A stretch of 64,000 bases of DNA from positions 124,001-188,000 of the forward strand of contig JAQBQE010000002.1 of NCBI GenBank assembly GCA_028287135.1. Reading direction: 5' to 3'. The position numbers and the translations under genes are program-made. Of this stretch, positions 26,674-35,728 are shown piece by piece (position 1 is the stretch's first letter; every line of letters starts with the position of its first letter). The notes beneath the pieces were generated by a model, which was not told the DNA's origin, made no database searches, and saw only the letters and a list, made by a program, of their open reading frames with translations. The stretch is from Myxococcales bacterium (lineage in GTDB: Bacteria > Myxococcota_A > Polyangia > Haliangiales > Haliangiaceae).

Positions 26674-27579
26674 TCACGCCGAAGGAGTCCCGCGCGAGCG
26701 GGGAGACTGAGGCGGAGGCTTCGGCCGGCGTGGCGTGAGCGTTCCGCGCAGCACGACCGCACCGACGACGATGAGGCCCCCGACGAGGGCCCACGGTCCG
26801 GGGCGCTCGCCGAATGCGATCGCGACCCACACCGGTGACAGGATCGGCTCGATCACCGGGATCAGCATCGCCTCGAGAGCGGCGGCGTGGCGGATCGCCC
26901 ACGCGTAGCAGAGGTACGCCGCGGCCTGCTGCACGATGCCGAGCCCTGCGAGAGCGAGCCATCCGGTTGCATCGGGCGGTGCGTGGAGGACCACGAACGG
27001 TGCACCGATGACGGCACCGAGCAGGTTGCCGAGCAGCAGGGCGCGCAGCGGATCGATCGGCTTCGCGACCGTGCTCGACAGTGCGGCGCGACGCAGCGTC
27101 ATCGCACTGAACGCGAACGCGACGCCCGCCGCGAGCGCGACGAGGTTGCCCGCCACGTGATCGAGCGTGAGCTGCTCGAAGAAGAACAATGTGATGCCGC
27201 CGAGGACGAGGACGATCGTCACCCAGTCGAGGCGGGTGGCGCGCTCGCCGAGGAACCACGCGCCGAGCAGCGCGATCCACACCGGTGCCGAGTACTGGAT
27301 CAGGATCGCATTGGCCGCCGTCGTCAGCTTGTTCGAGACGATGAACAGGCCGGTGGTCGCGGCGAGCGCGACCGCGGCACCCCACTCGGCGCGGGTGATT
27401 CCGCGGAACGAGGGTCGACGGACGGCCCACAGCACGATGGCGGCGATCGCACTGCGCACGGACCAGATCGCGAGCGGGTGCCAGTCGACCAGCTTGATCA
27501 GCAGGCCGCCGGTGCTCCAGAACAGGCCACAGAGGACCAGCAAGCCGATCGCGCGCCTGTGCTCTGCGGCACTACTCAC
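26674..27579 (-). CDS. EamA/DMT-family transporter
   Basis: 301 aa starting at GTG 27579. Ten predicted membrane helices arranged as two five-helix EamA repeats (LLVLCGLFWSTGGLLIKLVD, then VEWGAAVALAATTGLFIVSN-like and GNLVALAAGVAFAFSAM ... EPILSPVWVAIAFGERPGPW). The conserved Pro in each repeat is present. These carriers export or import small metabolites such as amino acids; the substrate cannot be named. The C-terminus is Pro/Arg-rich. Only 49 bp separate it from the divergent small outer-membrane gene. Confidence 0.88.
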   Translation of the reverse strand: MSSAAEHRRAIGLLVLCGLFWSTGGLLIKLVDWHPLAIWSVRSAIAAIVLWAVRRPSFRGITRAEWGAAVALAATTGLFIVSNKLTTAANAILIQYSAPVWIALLGAWFLGERATRLDWVTIVLVLGGITLFFFEQLTLDHVAGNLVALAAGVAFAFSAMTLRRAALSSTVAKPIDPLRALLLGNLLGAVIGAPFVVLHAPPDATGWLALAGLGIVQQAAAYLCYAWAIRHAAALEAMLIPVIEPILSPVWVAIAFGERPGPWALVGGLIVVGAVVLRGTLTPRRPKPPPQSPRSRGTPSA

Positions 27580-27616
27580 GGTGACGACGTGTACCCCAGA
27601 TGCGGGCCGTTCTGCT

Positions 27617-27622
27617 TATGAT
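27617..27622 (+). promoter_or_regulatory. -10 hexamer TATGAT, leaderless start
   Basis: TATGAT (5 of 6 to consensus) ends exactly 6 nt before ATG 27629, so transcription should begin at the start codon. Confidence 0.6.
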
Positions 27623-27628
27623 GCGTGC

Positions 27629-28192
27629 ATGCGGATCCTCGTGCTCGGTGGGTTGCTGATCGGGACGTCGGTGGCGCACGGGGAGCGGTCGACTGCGATC
27701 CACATCGGCGGGATGTTCGGCGCGACCGAGAATGCGATCGACGACGAGCACCCGCTGATGATGATGGCGGGTGGGCCCCGCGTGACGCTCGCGTGGGAGA
27801 ACCCGATGCCGGTGATCCCGATGACCGCGGGACGGACGGTCGACTTCGCGCTGGTCCCCGAGCTCACGGCTGCGGCGATCCTGAACGAGCAGCACGGCGA
27901 GGTGATGCTCGGCGTCGGCGCGCGTGCCGAGATCCGGATGGCGGTCCGGAGTGGCGGAATCTTCGGCAACGCGCAGTTCAGCTTCTATGGCGCCGGTCGG
28001 TTGCTCGTGATCGGTGACCACAAGGACACCGCGGTCGAGGGCGCGATGGGCACCTACGTCTACCTCGGCAAGACCCAGATCCGGTTCGGTGGTGAGATCC
28101 ATCTGATCGGGCGCGAGCAGACGAGCTCGATGTACACGCGCAATCGTGAGCTCGGCGTGTTCTCCAGCGCGTACCTCGGCTGGACCCTTTAG
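27629..28192 (+). CDS. Small outer-membrane-like protein with signal peptide
   Basis: 187 aa; MRILVLGGLLIGTSVAHGE is a Sec signal with AHG cleavage. The mature part alternates short hydrophobic strands (RVTLAWENPMPV, AQFSFYGAGRLLVIGD, TYVYLGKTQIRFGGEIHLIG) and ends in VFSSAYLGWTL, with a terminal aromatic/hydrophobic strand as in small beta-barrels. Function unknown. It is followed after 68 bp by the branching-enzyme gene. Confidence 0.65.
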   Translation: MRILVLGGLLIGTSVAHGERSTAIHIGGMFGATENAIDDEHPLMMMAGGPRVTLAWENPMPVIPMTAGRTVDFALVPELTAAAILNEQHGEVMLGVGARAEIRMAVRSGGIFGNAQFSFYGAGRLLVIGDHKDTAVEGAMGTYVYLGKTQIRFGGEIHLIGREQTSSMYTRNRELGVFSSAYLGWTL

Positions 28193-28245
28193 ATACGTAG
28201 GTGAGCCGTGTCGAACGCGACTGCGTAGTGCGTGGGAGGCGGTGG

Positions 28246-28251
28246 TAGGGT
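28246..28251 (+). promoter_or_regulatory. -10-like hexamer TAGGGT for glgB
   Basis: TAGGGT ends 9 nt before GTG 28261. Same placement as the other TANNNT elements in this window; no -35 recognised. Confidence 0.45.
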
Positions 28252-28260
28252 GCAGACGTC

Positions 28261-30132
28261 GTGACGTCTCTCCTCACCAGTGACGATCTGTTCCTGTTCA
28301 ATCAGGGAACGCACTACCGCCTGCATCAGAAGCTCGGGGCGCACTGCATCGAGGGCGAGGGCACCTACTTCGCGGTGTGGGCGCCGAGCGCGAAGCACGT
28401 CAGCGTGATCGGCGACTGGAACTACTGGACCGCGGGCAAGGACGAGCTGCGTCCGCGCGAGAGCTCCGGGATCTGGGAAGGTGTGATCAAGCACGTCGGC
28501 CATGGCACCCGCTACAAGTACGCGATCGTCGGCCCCGACGGCGTCAAGCGCGAGAAGGCGGATCCGTTTGCCGCGCGCGCGGAGCATCCGCCGGCGACCG
28601 CGTCGATCGTCTGGCCTACGCACTACGAGTGGCACGACGCCGCGTGGATGAAGACCCGCGGGTCGAGGATCGCTCACAGCGCACCGGTCAGCATCTACGA
28701 GGCGCATCTCGGCTCGTGGCGGCGCGATCACAACGAGGTCCTCGGCTATCGCCAGCTCGGCGAGCAGCTCGGCGAGCACGTCACCAACCTCGGCTTCACG
28801 CACATCGAGCTGATGCCGATCATGGAGCATCCGTTCTACGGATCGTGGGGCTACCAGGTCACCGGGTTCTTCGCGCCGACGACGCGGTACGGCGCACCCG
28901 AGGATCTGATGGCGATGATCGATGGCCTGCATGCGCGCGGCATCGGCGTGATCGTCGACTGGGTCCCTGCCCACTTCCCGACCGACGAGCACGGCCTTGG
29001 CCTGTTCGATGGGACCCACCTGTTCGAGCACGCCGATCCACGCCGCGGGTTTCATCCCGACTGGACGAGCAACATCTTCAATTACGGCCGGCACGAGGTG
29101 AAGTCGTTCCTGATCTCGTCGGCGATCTCGTGGCTCGAGCGCTATCACATCGACGGACTGCGCGTGGATGGCGTCGCGTCGATGCTCTACAAGGACTACT
29201 CGCGCAAGCCCGGCGAGTGGGTCCCCAACGAGGACGGTAGCAACCACGATCGCGATGCGATCCGGTTCCTCCAGGACTTCAACCGTGCCGTCTATGCGGC
29301 GTATCCCGACGTCCAGACGATCGCCGAGGAGTCCACCGCGTGGGGCGGCGTCTCGCGACCGACCGATCACGGCGGCCTCGGCTTTGGTTACAAGTGGGAC
29401 CTCGGCTGGATGCACGACACGCTCAAGTTCCTCGAGCGCGATCCGATCTATCGCAAGCATCACTACGACGAGCTCACGTTCCGCGCGATCTACGCGCACA
29501 CCGAGAACTACGTGATGCCGCTGTCTCACGACGAGGTCGTGCACGGGAAGGGCTCGCTGATCGCCAAGATCCCCGGTGACCCGTGGCAGAAGTACGCGAC
29601 GCTGCGGCTCCTCTACGGCTACCAGTGGATGCTGCCGGGCAAGAAGTTGCTGTTCATGGGCGGCGAGCTCGGCGTGTGGGGCGAGTGGAATCACGACGCG
29701 CAGCTCGACTGGGCGCTCGGCAATCATCCTGCGCACGCCGGCATCGCCCGCTGGCTCGGCGATCTCAACGCGGCGTATCGCTCGCAGCGTGCCTTGCACG
29801 TCGGCGACTGCGAAGCGTCGGGCTTCCGGTGGATCGTCGGCGATGACCGCGATGCCGTCGTCCTCGCGTTCTCGCGGCACGGAGACGACAAGGACCCGCC
29901 GGTCGTCATCGCGGCGAACTTCACACCCGTGCCGCGCGAGGGCTACCGGATCGGTGTCCCGCGCGGCGGCTACTGGAAGGAGATCTTGAACTCCGACGCC
30001 AGCATCTACGGGGGCGGGGGCATCGGCAACCACGGCGGGATGACCGCCGACCAGGTCGGGTACCACGGCCAGGATCAGTCGATCGTCGTCACCGTTCCGC
30101 CGCTCGGCATCGTCGTGTTCGCCGCCAGCTAG
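28261..30132 (+). CDS. glgB: 1,4-alpha-glucan branching enzyme (GH13)
   Basis: 623 aa from GTG 28261. An N-terminal CBM48 (TYFAVWAPSAKHVSVIGDWN) precedes the GH13 barrel with catalytic Asp303 (IDGLRVDGVASM), acid/base Glu356 (TIAEESTAWG) and Asp424 (LSHDEVVHGKGSL), then a C-terminal beta domain. It lacks the longer N1 domain of E. coli GlgB, so it is the shorter form. It creates alpha-1,6 branches in glycogen. Its stop codon shares the CTAG at 30129-30132 with the convergent metalloprotease gene; a GH57 enzyme lies beyond, forming an alpha-glucan neighbourhood without glgA or glgC here. Confidence 0.95.
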   Translation: MTSLLTSDDLFLFNQGTHYRLHQKLGAHCIEGEGTYFAVWAPSAKHVSVIGDWNYWTAGKDELRPRESSGIWEGVIKHVGHGTRYKYAIVGPDGVKREKADPFAARAEHPPATASIVWPTHYEWHDAAWMKTRGSRIAHSAPVSIYEAHLGSWRRDHNEVLGYRQLGEQLGEHVTNLGFTHIELMPIMEHPFYGSWGYQVTGFFAPTTRYGAPEDLMAMIDGLHARGIGVIVDWVPAHFPTDEHGLGLFDGTHLFEHADPRRGFHPDWTSNIFNYGRHEVKSFLISSAISWLERYHIDGLRVDGVASMLYKDYSRKPGEWVPNEDGSNHDRDAIRFLQDFNRAVYAAYPDVQTIAEESTAWGGVSRPTDHGGLGFGYKWDLGWMHDTLKFLERDPIYRKHHYDELTFRAIYAHTENYVMPLSHDEVVHGKGSLIAKIPGDPWQKYATLRLLYGYQWMLPGKKLLFMGGELGVWGEWNHDAQLDWALGNHPAHAGIARWLGDLNAAYRSQRALHVGDCEASGFRWIVGDDRDAVVLAFSRHGDDKDPPVVIAANFTPVPREGYRIGVPRGGYWKEILNSDASIYGGGGIGNHGGMTADQVGYHGQDQSIVVTVPPLGIVVFAAS

Positions 30133-30851
30133 CGACGCCGCAGGAGCAGGAGCGCCACGCCGGCCGCGGCACTACCCGCCGCGATCATCGCCAGCTTTCG
30201 ACGACGCGCTCGCGCAGCCGCCGGATCGATCACGATCCGCGCGCCGTGCTTCATCGCCGCGACATGCGCGCGCAGCATCGCGATCCGCTCGCGCATCGAG
30301 AAGTAGCCACGCCCGCGCGACCACCACCACCGGCTCGCACCATCGTCGGGTCCGAGCGAGCCCGCGACATCGCCGTAGTCGAGGAACACCTGATCGACGA
30401 TCTCGAGGGCGAGGATGCAGCGCTCGGGATCGTAGCCGGCGTCGACGCACATCTCGATCCCGAGCAGATCGGCATCGCGCTCGCGCTCGGGGCCGGTGAT
30501 CAGCTTCGACAGCAGCAGCAGCGCGAGCTTGAGGGGGAGCTGGCTCCACGCGGTGATCGAGCTCGGAACGTGGCCGAGGCGGTGATGCGCGATCTCGTGC
30601 GCGATCACGAAGGCCGCAGCCGCATCGTCGGGAAGCCGTTCGAGCAGGCGGCGCGAGATGTAGATCGTCCTGCCCGGAGCGGTGAACGCGCCATGGTCCG
30701 CGGACCACAGGACCAGCGTCTCGAACCGCTGTGCTCCGGGGAATGTCTGAGCGAGCAGGCTCGTCACGCGCTCGACCCGCTCGAAGGCCCAGCCCGAGTT
30801 CTCGACGACGAGCTCGCGCTCGATCGCGTCCCTGAGCGGGTCGTCGGCCAT
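30129..30851 (-). CDS. M48-like membrane zinc metalloprotease
   Basis: 240 aa from ATG 30851. Zinc motif HEIAHHRLGH (HExxH) plus the downstream third-ligand segment ERERDADLLGIEMCVDAGYD are both intact, as in M48/HtpX-type peptidases. A hydrophobic stretch LPLKLALLLLSKLI sits between them, and a C-terminal membrane anchor (LAMIAAGSAAAGVALLLLRRR) tethers it. The frame remains open far upstream opposite the GH57 gene, but the protein-like part begins at this start. It is likely a quality-control protease facing the cytosol or periplasm. Its start lies 30 bp from the divergent GH57 start. Confidence 0.82.
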   Translation of the reverse strand: MADDPLRDAIERELVVENSGWAFERVERVTSLLAQTFPGAQRFETLVLWSADHGAFTAPGRTIYISRRLLERLPDDAAAAFVIAHEIAHHRLGHVPSSITAWSQLPLKLALLLLSKLITGPERERDADLLGIEMCVDAGYDPERCILALEIVDQVFLDYGDVAGSLGPDDGASRWWWSRGRGYFSMRERIAMLRAHVAAMKHGARIVIDPAAARARRRKLAMIAAGSAAAGVALLLLRRR

Positions 30852-30862
30852 CTCGATCAGGC

Positions 30863-30868
30863 TATAGT
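30863..30868 (+). promoter_or_regulatory. Divergent promoter region, TATAGT hexamer
   Basis: TATAGT (30863-30868, 5 of 6 to consensus) ends 13 nt before the GH57 GTG at 30882. On the minus strand TACTAT (30869-30864) ends 12 nt before the protease ATG. The two elements overlap within a 30-bp gap, so RNA polymerase cannot occupy both at once. Confidence 0.5.
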
Positions 30869-30881
30869 ATGGACGATCAAC

Positions 30882-33311
30882 GTGAGCCAGAAATGGGTCT
30901 GCATCCACGGGCACTTCTATCAGCCGCCTCGTGAGAATCCGTGGCTCGAGGCGATCGAGCCGCAGCCGAGCGCCCACCCGTACCGCGACTGGAACGAGCG
31001 CATCACGGCGGAGTGCTATCGCCCCAACAGCGCAGCGCGCGTCGTCGACGGCACGAATCACATCATCCAGATCGTCGACAACTACGAGCGGATGAGCTTC
31101 AACGTGGGACCGACGTTGATGTCCTGGCTCGAGCAGGCCGCTCCCGATGTCTACGACCAGCTGATCGTCGCCGACCGCGAGAGCATCAAGCGGTTCAGCG
31201 GTCACGGGTCCGCGATGGCGCAGGCCTACAACCACATGATCATGCCGCTCGCGTCGGCGCGGGACCGCGCGACCCAGGTCCGGTGGGGCATCGCCGACTT
31301 CAAGCATCGCTACGGCCGGATGCCCGAGGGCATGTGGCTCGCGGAGTGCGCAGTCGACACCGCGTCGCTCGAGGCGCTCGTCTCCGAGGGAATTCTGTTC
31401 ACCGTGCTCGCGCCGCACCAGGCCAAGGCGTGGCGCCCCCCCGGCGGTGCATGGCGGACCCAGGCGGTGGACCCGGGCCGTGTCTACCGCTGCCTCCTGC
31501 CGTCGGGCCGGAGCATCGATCTGTTCTTCTACGACGGGGCCACATCGCAAGCAGTCGCGTTCGAGCGGCTGCTCGCCGACGGTCACCAGATCATCTCGCG
31601 GATGATCGCGCGCGGACCGGCCGAGGGCAACGAGCCGACGCTGTGCCACATCGCGACCGACGGCGAGACCTACGGTCACCATCATCGCTACGGCGACATG
31701 GCACTCGCGTGGGCGCTGTCGCAGGTCGAGCAGGGATGGAATGGAACGCGGCTGACCAACTACGCCGAGTTCCGCGCGAAGGTGCCGGCGACGTGGGACG
31801 TCCAGCTCGCAGAGAACACGTCGTGGAGCTGCGCGCACGGCACCGCACGCTGGCGCGAGGACTGTGGCTGCAACAGCGGCGGGCACCCCGGCTGGAATCA
31901 GAAGTGGCGGCGGCCGCTCCGCGATGCGCTCGACTGGTTGCGCGACCAGGCCGATCTCGCGCTCGAGCGGATCGGCGGCTCCCTGTTCCGCGATCCATGG
32001 CGAGCACGTGACGCGTACATCGACGTCGTCCTCGTTCGCACGCCCGCGTCGCGGGATCGATTCCTCGCGGACCACGCGTCGCATGCGTTGAGTCCCGACG
32101 AGCGCGTGCGTGCACTCTCGCTGATGGAGATGACACGGCACGCGATGCTCATGTACACGAGCTGCGGCTGGTTCTTCGACGATCTCTCGGGCATCGAGAC
32201 CGTGCAGTGCATCCAGTACGCCGCACGCGCGGCGGAGCTGCTCGGAGATTCCGGCGGTCCCGCGGTCGAGAGCGAATTCGTCCACCGGCTCGCCATGGGC
32301 AAGTCGAACCTGGCGACCGAGGGGGATGGGCGCAAGGTGTGGACCCAGCGCGTGGTGCCTGCGCGCGTCGATCCAGAGAAGGTCTGCGCGCACGTCGCGG
32401 TGCACACGCTCGTCGAGCCCGACGCAGGGAAGAGCATCGACGTCTACGGCTATCACGTCGACTTCCTCGATCGAATCGAGCGGCGCTCCGGTCGCGCGCG
32501 GATGGTGGCGGGGACCGTGCGCGTGCGCAGTCAGCTGACCGAAGCGACCACGTCGCTGTGCTTCGCGGGACTTCATCTCGGCGAGCAGCACGTCACGGGC
32601 GGCGTGCGACCACCGCCCGATGCCGAGGTGTGGACCTCGATCCTCGACGAGCTCAACACGGCGTTGAAGACCGCCGATGTGTTCGCGGCGCAGCGTGCGA
32701 TCGATCGTCACTTTCCGGGTGCGCAGCTCTCGCTGTCCGCGCTGCTACCTGGCAGCCGCGAGCGCGTGCTGTCGGCGGTCCTCGGCGATGCGATCAGCAA
32801 TGCCGAGGAGGAGCTCGCGATCGCGTACGACACGCACGCACCGCTGATCCGCTGGCTCGTGGCACACGACCTCCCGGTGCCGGCCGCGCTGCAGACCACC
32901 GCCGAGGCGACCTTGCGCCGGCGCGTGCTCGTCAACTTGCGGTCGCCGGCGGCGAGCATCCATCAGCTCCGCGCGCAGATCGACGAGGCCGCGGAGGTCA
33001 AGGTCAGCCTCGATACGCCCGAGATCGCACTCGCCGCGAGTGAAGGTCTGCGCCGGCTGGTCGAGCGCGTCGCCGCCCACGACGGCGACCTCGATCCGAC
33101 CGCGCTCGATACCGTGGTGCGTGCCGCCGAGGTCGCGGTCCGGATGCGGAGCTCCGTTGATCTGTGGTTCGCGCAGAACGCGACCTGGCGGCTGCTCGAC
33201 CGGCTCCCGGAGCTGCGTCGTCGCGCGGCAGCGGGCGATCCGACGGCGAGCCAGGGCGTCGCGAACCTCGAGCACCTCGCCGGTGCTCTGCGACTGGCGC
33301 TCCCGACATGA
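30882..33311 (+). CDS. GH57/DUF3536-type alpha-glucan-active enzyme
   Basis: 809 aa from GTG 30882. Family-57 conserved region 1 is IHGHFYQPPRENPW (the HxQPP-like motif). Further blocks include GMWLAECAVDTASLEAL, HIATDGETYGHHHRYGD (catalytic Glu region) and ENTSWSCAHGTARWREDCG. The C-terminal 350 residues correspond to the DUF3536 extension. Such enzymes are annotated as glycosidases or transferases on starch/glycogen, but biochemical data for this subgroup are few. No signal peptide, so cytosolic; nearby glgB points to glycogen turnover. It overlaps the thioesterase gene by ATGA. Confidence 0.88.
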   Translation: MSQKWVCIHGHFYQPPRENPWLEAIEPQPSAHPYRDWNERITAECYRPNSAARVVDGTNHIIQIVDNYERMSFNVGPTLMSWLEQAAPDVYDQLIVADRESIKRFSGHGSAMAQAYNHMIMPLASARDRATQVRWGIADFKHRYGRMPEGMWLAECAVDTASLEALVSEGILFTVLAPHQAKAWRPPGGAWRTQAVDPGRVYRCLLPSGRSIDLFFYDGATSQAVAFERLLADGHQIISRMIARGPAEGNEPTLCHIATDGETYGHHHRYGDMALAWALSQVEQGWNGTRLTNYAEFRAKVPATWDVQLAENTSWSCAHGTARWREDCGCNSGGHPGWNQKWRRPLRDALDWLRDQADLALERIGGSLFRDPWRARDAYIDVVLVRTPASRDRFLADHASHALSPDERVRALSLMEMTRHAMLMYTSCGWFFDDLSGIETVQCIQYAARAAELLGDSGGPAVESEFVHRLAMGKSNLATEGDGRKVWTQRVVPARVDPEKVCAHVAVHTLVEPDAGKSIDVYGYHVDFLDRIERRSGRARMVAGTVRVRSQLTEATTSLCFAGLHLGEQHVTGGVRPPPDAEVWTSILDELNTALKTADVFAAQRAIDRHFPGAQLSLSALLPGSRERVLSAVLGDAISNAEEELAIAYDTHAPLIRWLVAHDLPVPAALQTTAEATLRRRVLVNLRSPAASIHQLRAQIDEAAEVKVSLDTPEIALAASEGLRRLVERVAAHDGDLDPTALDTVVRAAEVAVRMRSSVDLWFAQNATWRLLDRLPELRRRAAAGDPTASQGVANLEHLAGALRLALPT

Positions 33312-34219
33312 CGCCGACCGACCTCGCGGCGGATACCGCCGTCCGCGCCGACGAGACCACGCCAGGGCGCTATCACCTGACCCTCTCGGATCGGTGGGAC
33401 TACTTGCTGCCGTCGGGCGGTGTCGCGATGACCTGTGCGCTGCGCGCCGCCGAGGCAGCGCTCGGCGAGCCGGCACTTCGGTTCGCTTCGGCGACCACGA
33501 TCTTCTGCACGCCGATCCATCCGGTCCCGCTCGTCGCCGACGTCACGATCCTCCGGCGCGGTGGGAGCACAGCACAGGTCCGCGTCGGGCTGCGCGAGCG
33601 CGATGCGAAGGCCGATCCCGAGGACCCGACGGACAACGCACGCGGCCTCGAGCTGACCGCGACGTTCGTCCGCGACCGCAAGGGCCCTGACGTCCGGGGC
33701 GTCGCGATGCCCGACGTGCGCTCGCTCGCCGACGCACTCCCCGTCGAGGATGGCGCCGGGAACAATCCTCACGCGCGGTTCCGGTTCTATCACCAGGTCG
33801 AGTGCAAGGTCGCCGACGGCGAGCTGTACTGGGTCGACGGCCTCGTCGCCGGTCCTGCACGGTATGCACGCTGGATGCGCTACAAGGCACCGCAGCGCGA
33901 TGCGGAAGGCCGCCTCGATCGGCTCGCGTTGCCACCGCTGATCGACACGATGCCGACCGCGCTCCACCGCGCGATCGGGCCCGGTCCGTATCGGTTCTAC
34001 GCCCCGAGCCTCGATCTCACGACGTACGTGGTCGACGACACCGACCGCGAGTGGCTGCTCGTGGCGGTCACGCTCAGGCGCGCGCACCGGGGGTGGGCGA
34101 TCGCCGATGCGGAGGTCTGGGACGACCAGGGCCGGTTCATCGCGTACGGCTCGCAAGCGATGTATCTGCACAGCGTTTCCGGGGAACCGCCCGTCGTCGA
34201 CGCTTCGCGGCGAACGTGA
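33308..34219 (+). CDS. Acyl-CoA thioesterase-like (TesB/4HBT double-hotdog) protein
   Basis: 303 aa; ATG 33308 overlaps the GH57 stop. Two hotdog-like halves are visible: LSDRWDYLLPSGGVAMTCALRAAEAALG at the front (split over two helices) and DLTTYVVDDTDREWLLVAVT with AEVWDDQGRFIAYGSQAMYL at the end, the usual TesB C-terminal pattern. It would hydrolyse acyl-CoA or bind acyl thioesters. Coupling to a glucan enzyme is unexplained. No signal peptide. Confidence 0.78.
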   Translation: MTPTDLAADTAVRADETTPGRYHLTLSDRWDYLLPSGGVAMTCALRAAEAALGEPALRFASATTIFCTPIHPVPLVADVTILRRGGSTAQVRVGLRERDAKADPEDPTDNARGLELTATFVRDRKGPDVRGVAMPDVRSLADALPVEDGAGNNPHARFRFYHQVECKVADGELYWVDGLVAGPARYARWMRYKAPQRDAEGRLDRLALPPLIDTMPTALHRAIGPGPYRFYAPSLDLTTYVVDDTDREWLLVAVTLRRAHRGWAIADAEVWDDQGRFIAYGSQAMYLHSVSGEPPVVDASRRT

Positions 34220-34264
34220 TCTGCGCCGCATGAGATGATGCAGCCCCGGTCCGGGTGCGTGGGT

Positions 34265-34270
34265 TACACT
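34265..34270 (+). promoter_or_regulatory. -10-like hexamer TACACT, leaderless start
   Basis: TACACT ends exactly 6 nt before ATG 34277; the intervening six bases are TGGGGG, which could also contribute a weak ribosome site. Confidence 0.5.
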
Positions 34271-34276
34271 TGGGGG

Positions 34277-35728
34277 ATGCGGACAGGGCTCTTCTGCGTC
34301 CTCGTGCTCGCCGCGTGCGCGAGCGGCAACAGCGGTACGGTCGACGCCACCGGCGGTGGCACCGACGCGTCGACACCGGTCGATTCCGGGTGCGGCGATC
34401 TGCCGTGCTTTGCGATCCATGTCGCGCGCGACGGGGTCGATACCGCCCCCGGAACGCAGCAGGCACCGATGAAGACGATCAGTGCTGCGATCGTCAAGGC
34501 AGCCACGTTCACGCCGCCCTATGCGGTGTTTGTGAAGTCGGGTGTGTATCCCGAGCCGGTGGTGATGAAGTCCGGCGTCGAGGTGCTCGGTGGTTTCGAC
34601 GACGCATGGATGCGCAGTGCTGCCGTGACCACCGAGATCACGGCGCCGTCTCCGGCGGTCACGTTCGATGCGATCCAGATCGCGACCGCGCTCGATGGTG
34701 TGAAGATCAAGAGTGCGGATGCGACGGTCCCGGGCCAGAGCTCGGTCGCGGTGCTGATCACCGGTTCGACGATGATCGAGCTCCGCGATGTCGAGGTGCT
34801 CCCCGGGATCGGAGCGGCGGGCGTCGATGGCGCCAGCGGCAGCACGGGCGCGACCGCCTCCGGTGGATCCGTGGGCATCAAGGGATGTGAGGATTCGAGC
34901 GGTCTGTGCGGGGGCTGCAGTCGGCCGCTCGGCGGTGGGGGTGGGACCTCGTCGTGCGGGCGGTTCGGCGGAGCCGGCGGCGCGGCCGGCCACGGTGATA
35001 ACGGAGGCACGGTCGGAGGTCCCGGTGCGGGCGGCACGGCCGGCGGGGCCCCTGGTGGTCAGGCCGGTGCTGGCTCGCCGGGGGCGCCCGGTGCCCCTGG
35101 TGGTCCCGGTGCATCGGGCGCGGGCGGCGTCGAGGCCGGCATGTTCATGGGCGTCACGTACATGCCGTCGAGTGGTCTCGACGGTGCTGGCGGCGCAGAC
35201 GGCAACGGCGGTGGTGGCGGCGGCGGTGGTGGCGGTGGCAATGACGACTGCGACTCGTACGGCTCGTCCGGCGGCGGTGGTGGCGGTGGCGGATGCGCCG
35301 GCACCGGCGGGCTTGCAGGAACCGGCGGTGGCGGCTCGTTCGGCGTCGTCGCGGTCGACTCGATCGTGATCGTGAAGTCGTCGACGGTGACCGCGAGCCG
35401 TGGCGGAGCGGGCGGACGCGGTGGCTCGGGCGGCGGGGGCGGCAGCGGCGGGGCAGGTGGTGCCGGTGGCCCGTACGGCGGTGGTAGCGAGCAGGATGAC
35501 GGCGGCAACGGCGCACCCGGTGGAGCCGGCGGCACGGGCGGCACGGGCGGTCATGGTGGCGGCGGCGGCGGTGGACCCTCGGCGGCGGTCGTCTGCGTGG
35601 GGACTGCGACGATCGGCATCCCGCAGACCACGCTGACGCCCGGCACGGGTGGAACCGGTGGACCGTCGCAGGGCATGGCGGGCGCCGATGGCGTCGCGAC
35701 GCGCGCGATCGGCTGCTCGTTCTTCTAG
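34277..35728 (+). CDS. Glycine-rich surface lipoprotein with beta-helix-like N-terminus
   Basis: 483 aa; MRTGLFCVLVLAACASG gives lipobox LAAC. Residues about 40-180 read as a right-handed beta-helix start of the DUF1565 kind (FAIHVARDGVDTAPGTQQAP, KTISAAIVKA, VEVLGGFDD). From about 190 it becomes extremely Gly-rich with scattered cysteine pairs (CEDSSGLCGGCS, CDSYG, GCAGTGG) and a short hydrophobic interruption (FGVVAVDSIVIVKSSTVTAS). Similar lipoproteins are abundant in myxobacteria; role unknown, possibly adhesion or matrix. The stop is immediately adjacent to that of the convergent transporter gene. Confidence 0.75.
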   Translation: MRTGLFCVLVLAACASGNSGTVDATGGGTDASTPVDSGCGDLPCFAIHVARDGVDTAPGTQQAPMKTISAAIVKAATFTPPYAVFVKSGVYPEPVVMKSGVEVLGGFDDAWMRSAAVTTEITAPSPAVTFDAIQIATALDGVKIKSADATVPGQSSVAVLITGSTMIELRDVEVLPGIGAAGVDGASGSTGATASGGSVGIKGCEDSSGLCGGCSRPLGGGGGTSSCGRFGGAGGAAGHGDNGGTVGGPGAGGTAGGAPGGQAGAGSPGAPGAPGGPGASGAGGVEAGMFMGVTYMPSSGLDGAGGADGNGGGGGGGGGGGNDDCDSYGSSGGGGGGGGCAGTGGLAGTGGGGSFGVVAVDSIVIVKSSTVTASRGGAGGRGGSGGGGGSGGAGGAGGPYGGGSEQDDGGNGAPGGAGGTGGTGGHGGGGGGGPSAAVVCVGTATIGIPQTTLTPGTGGTGGPSQGMAGADGVATRAIGCSFF

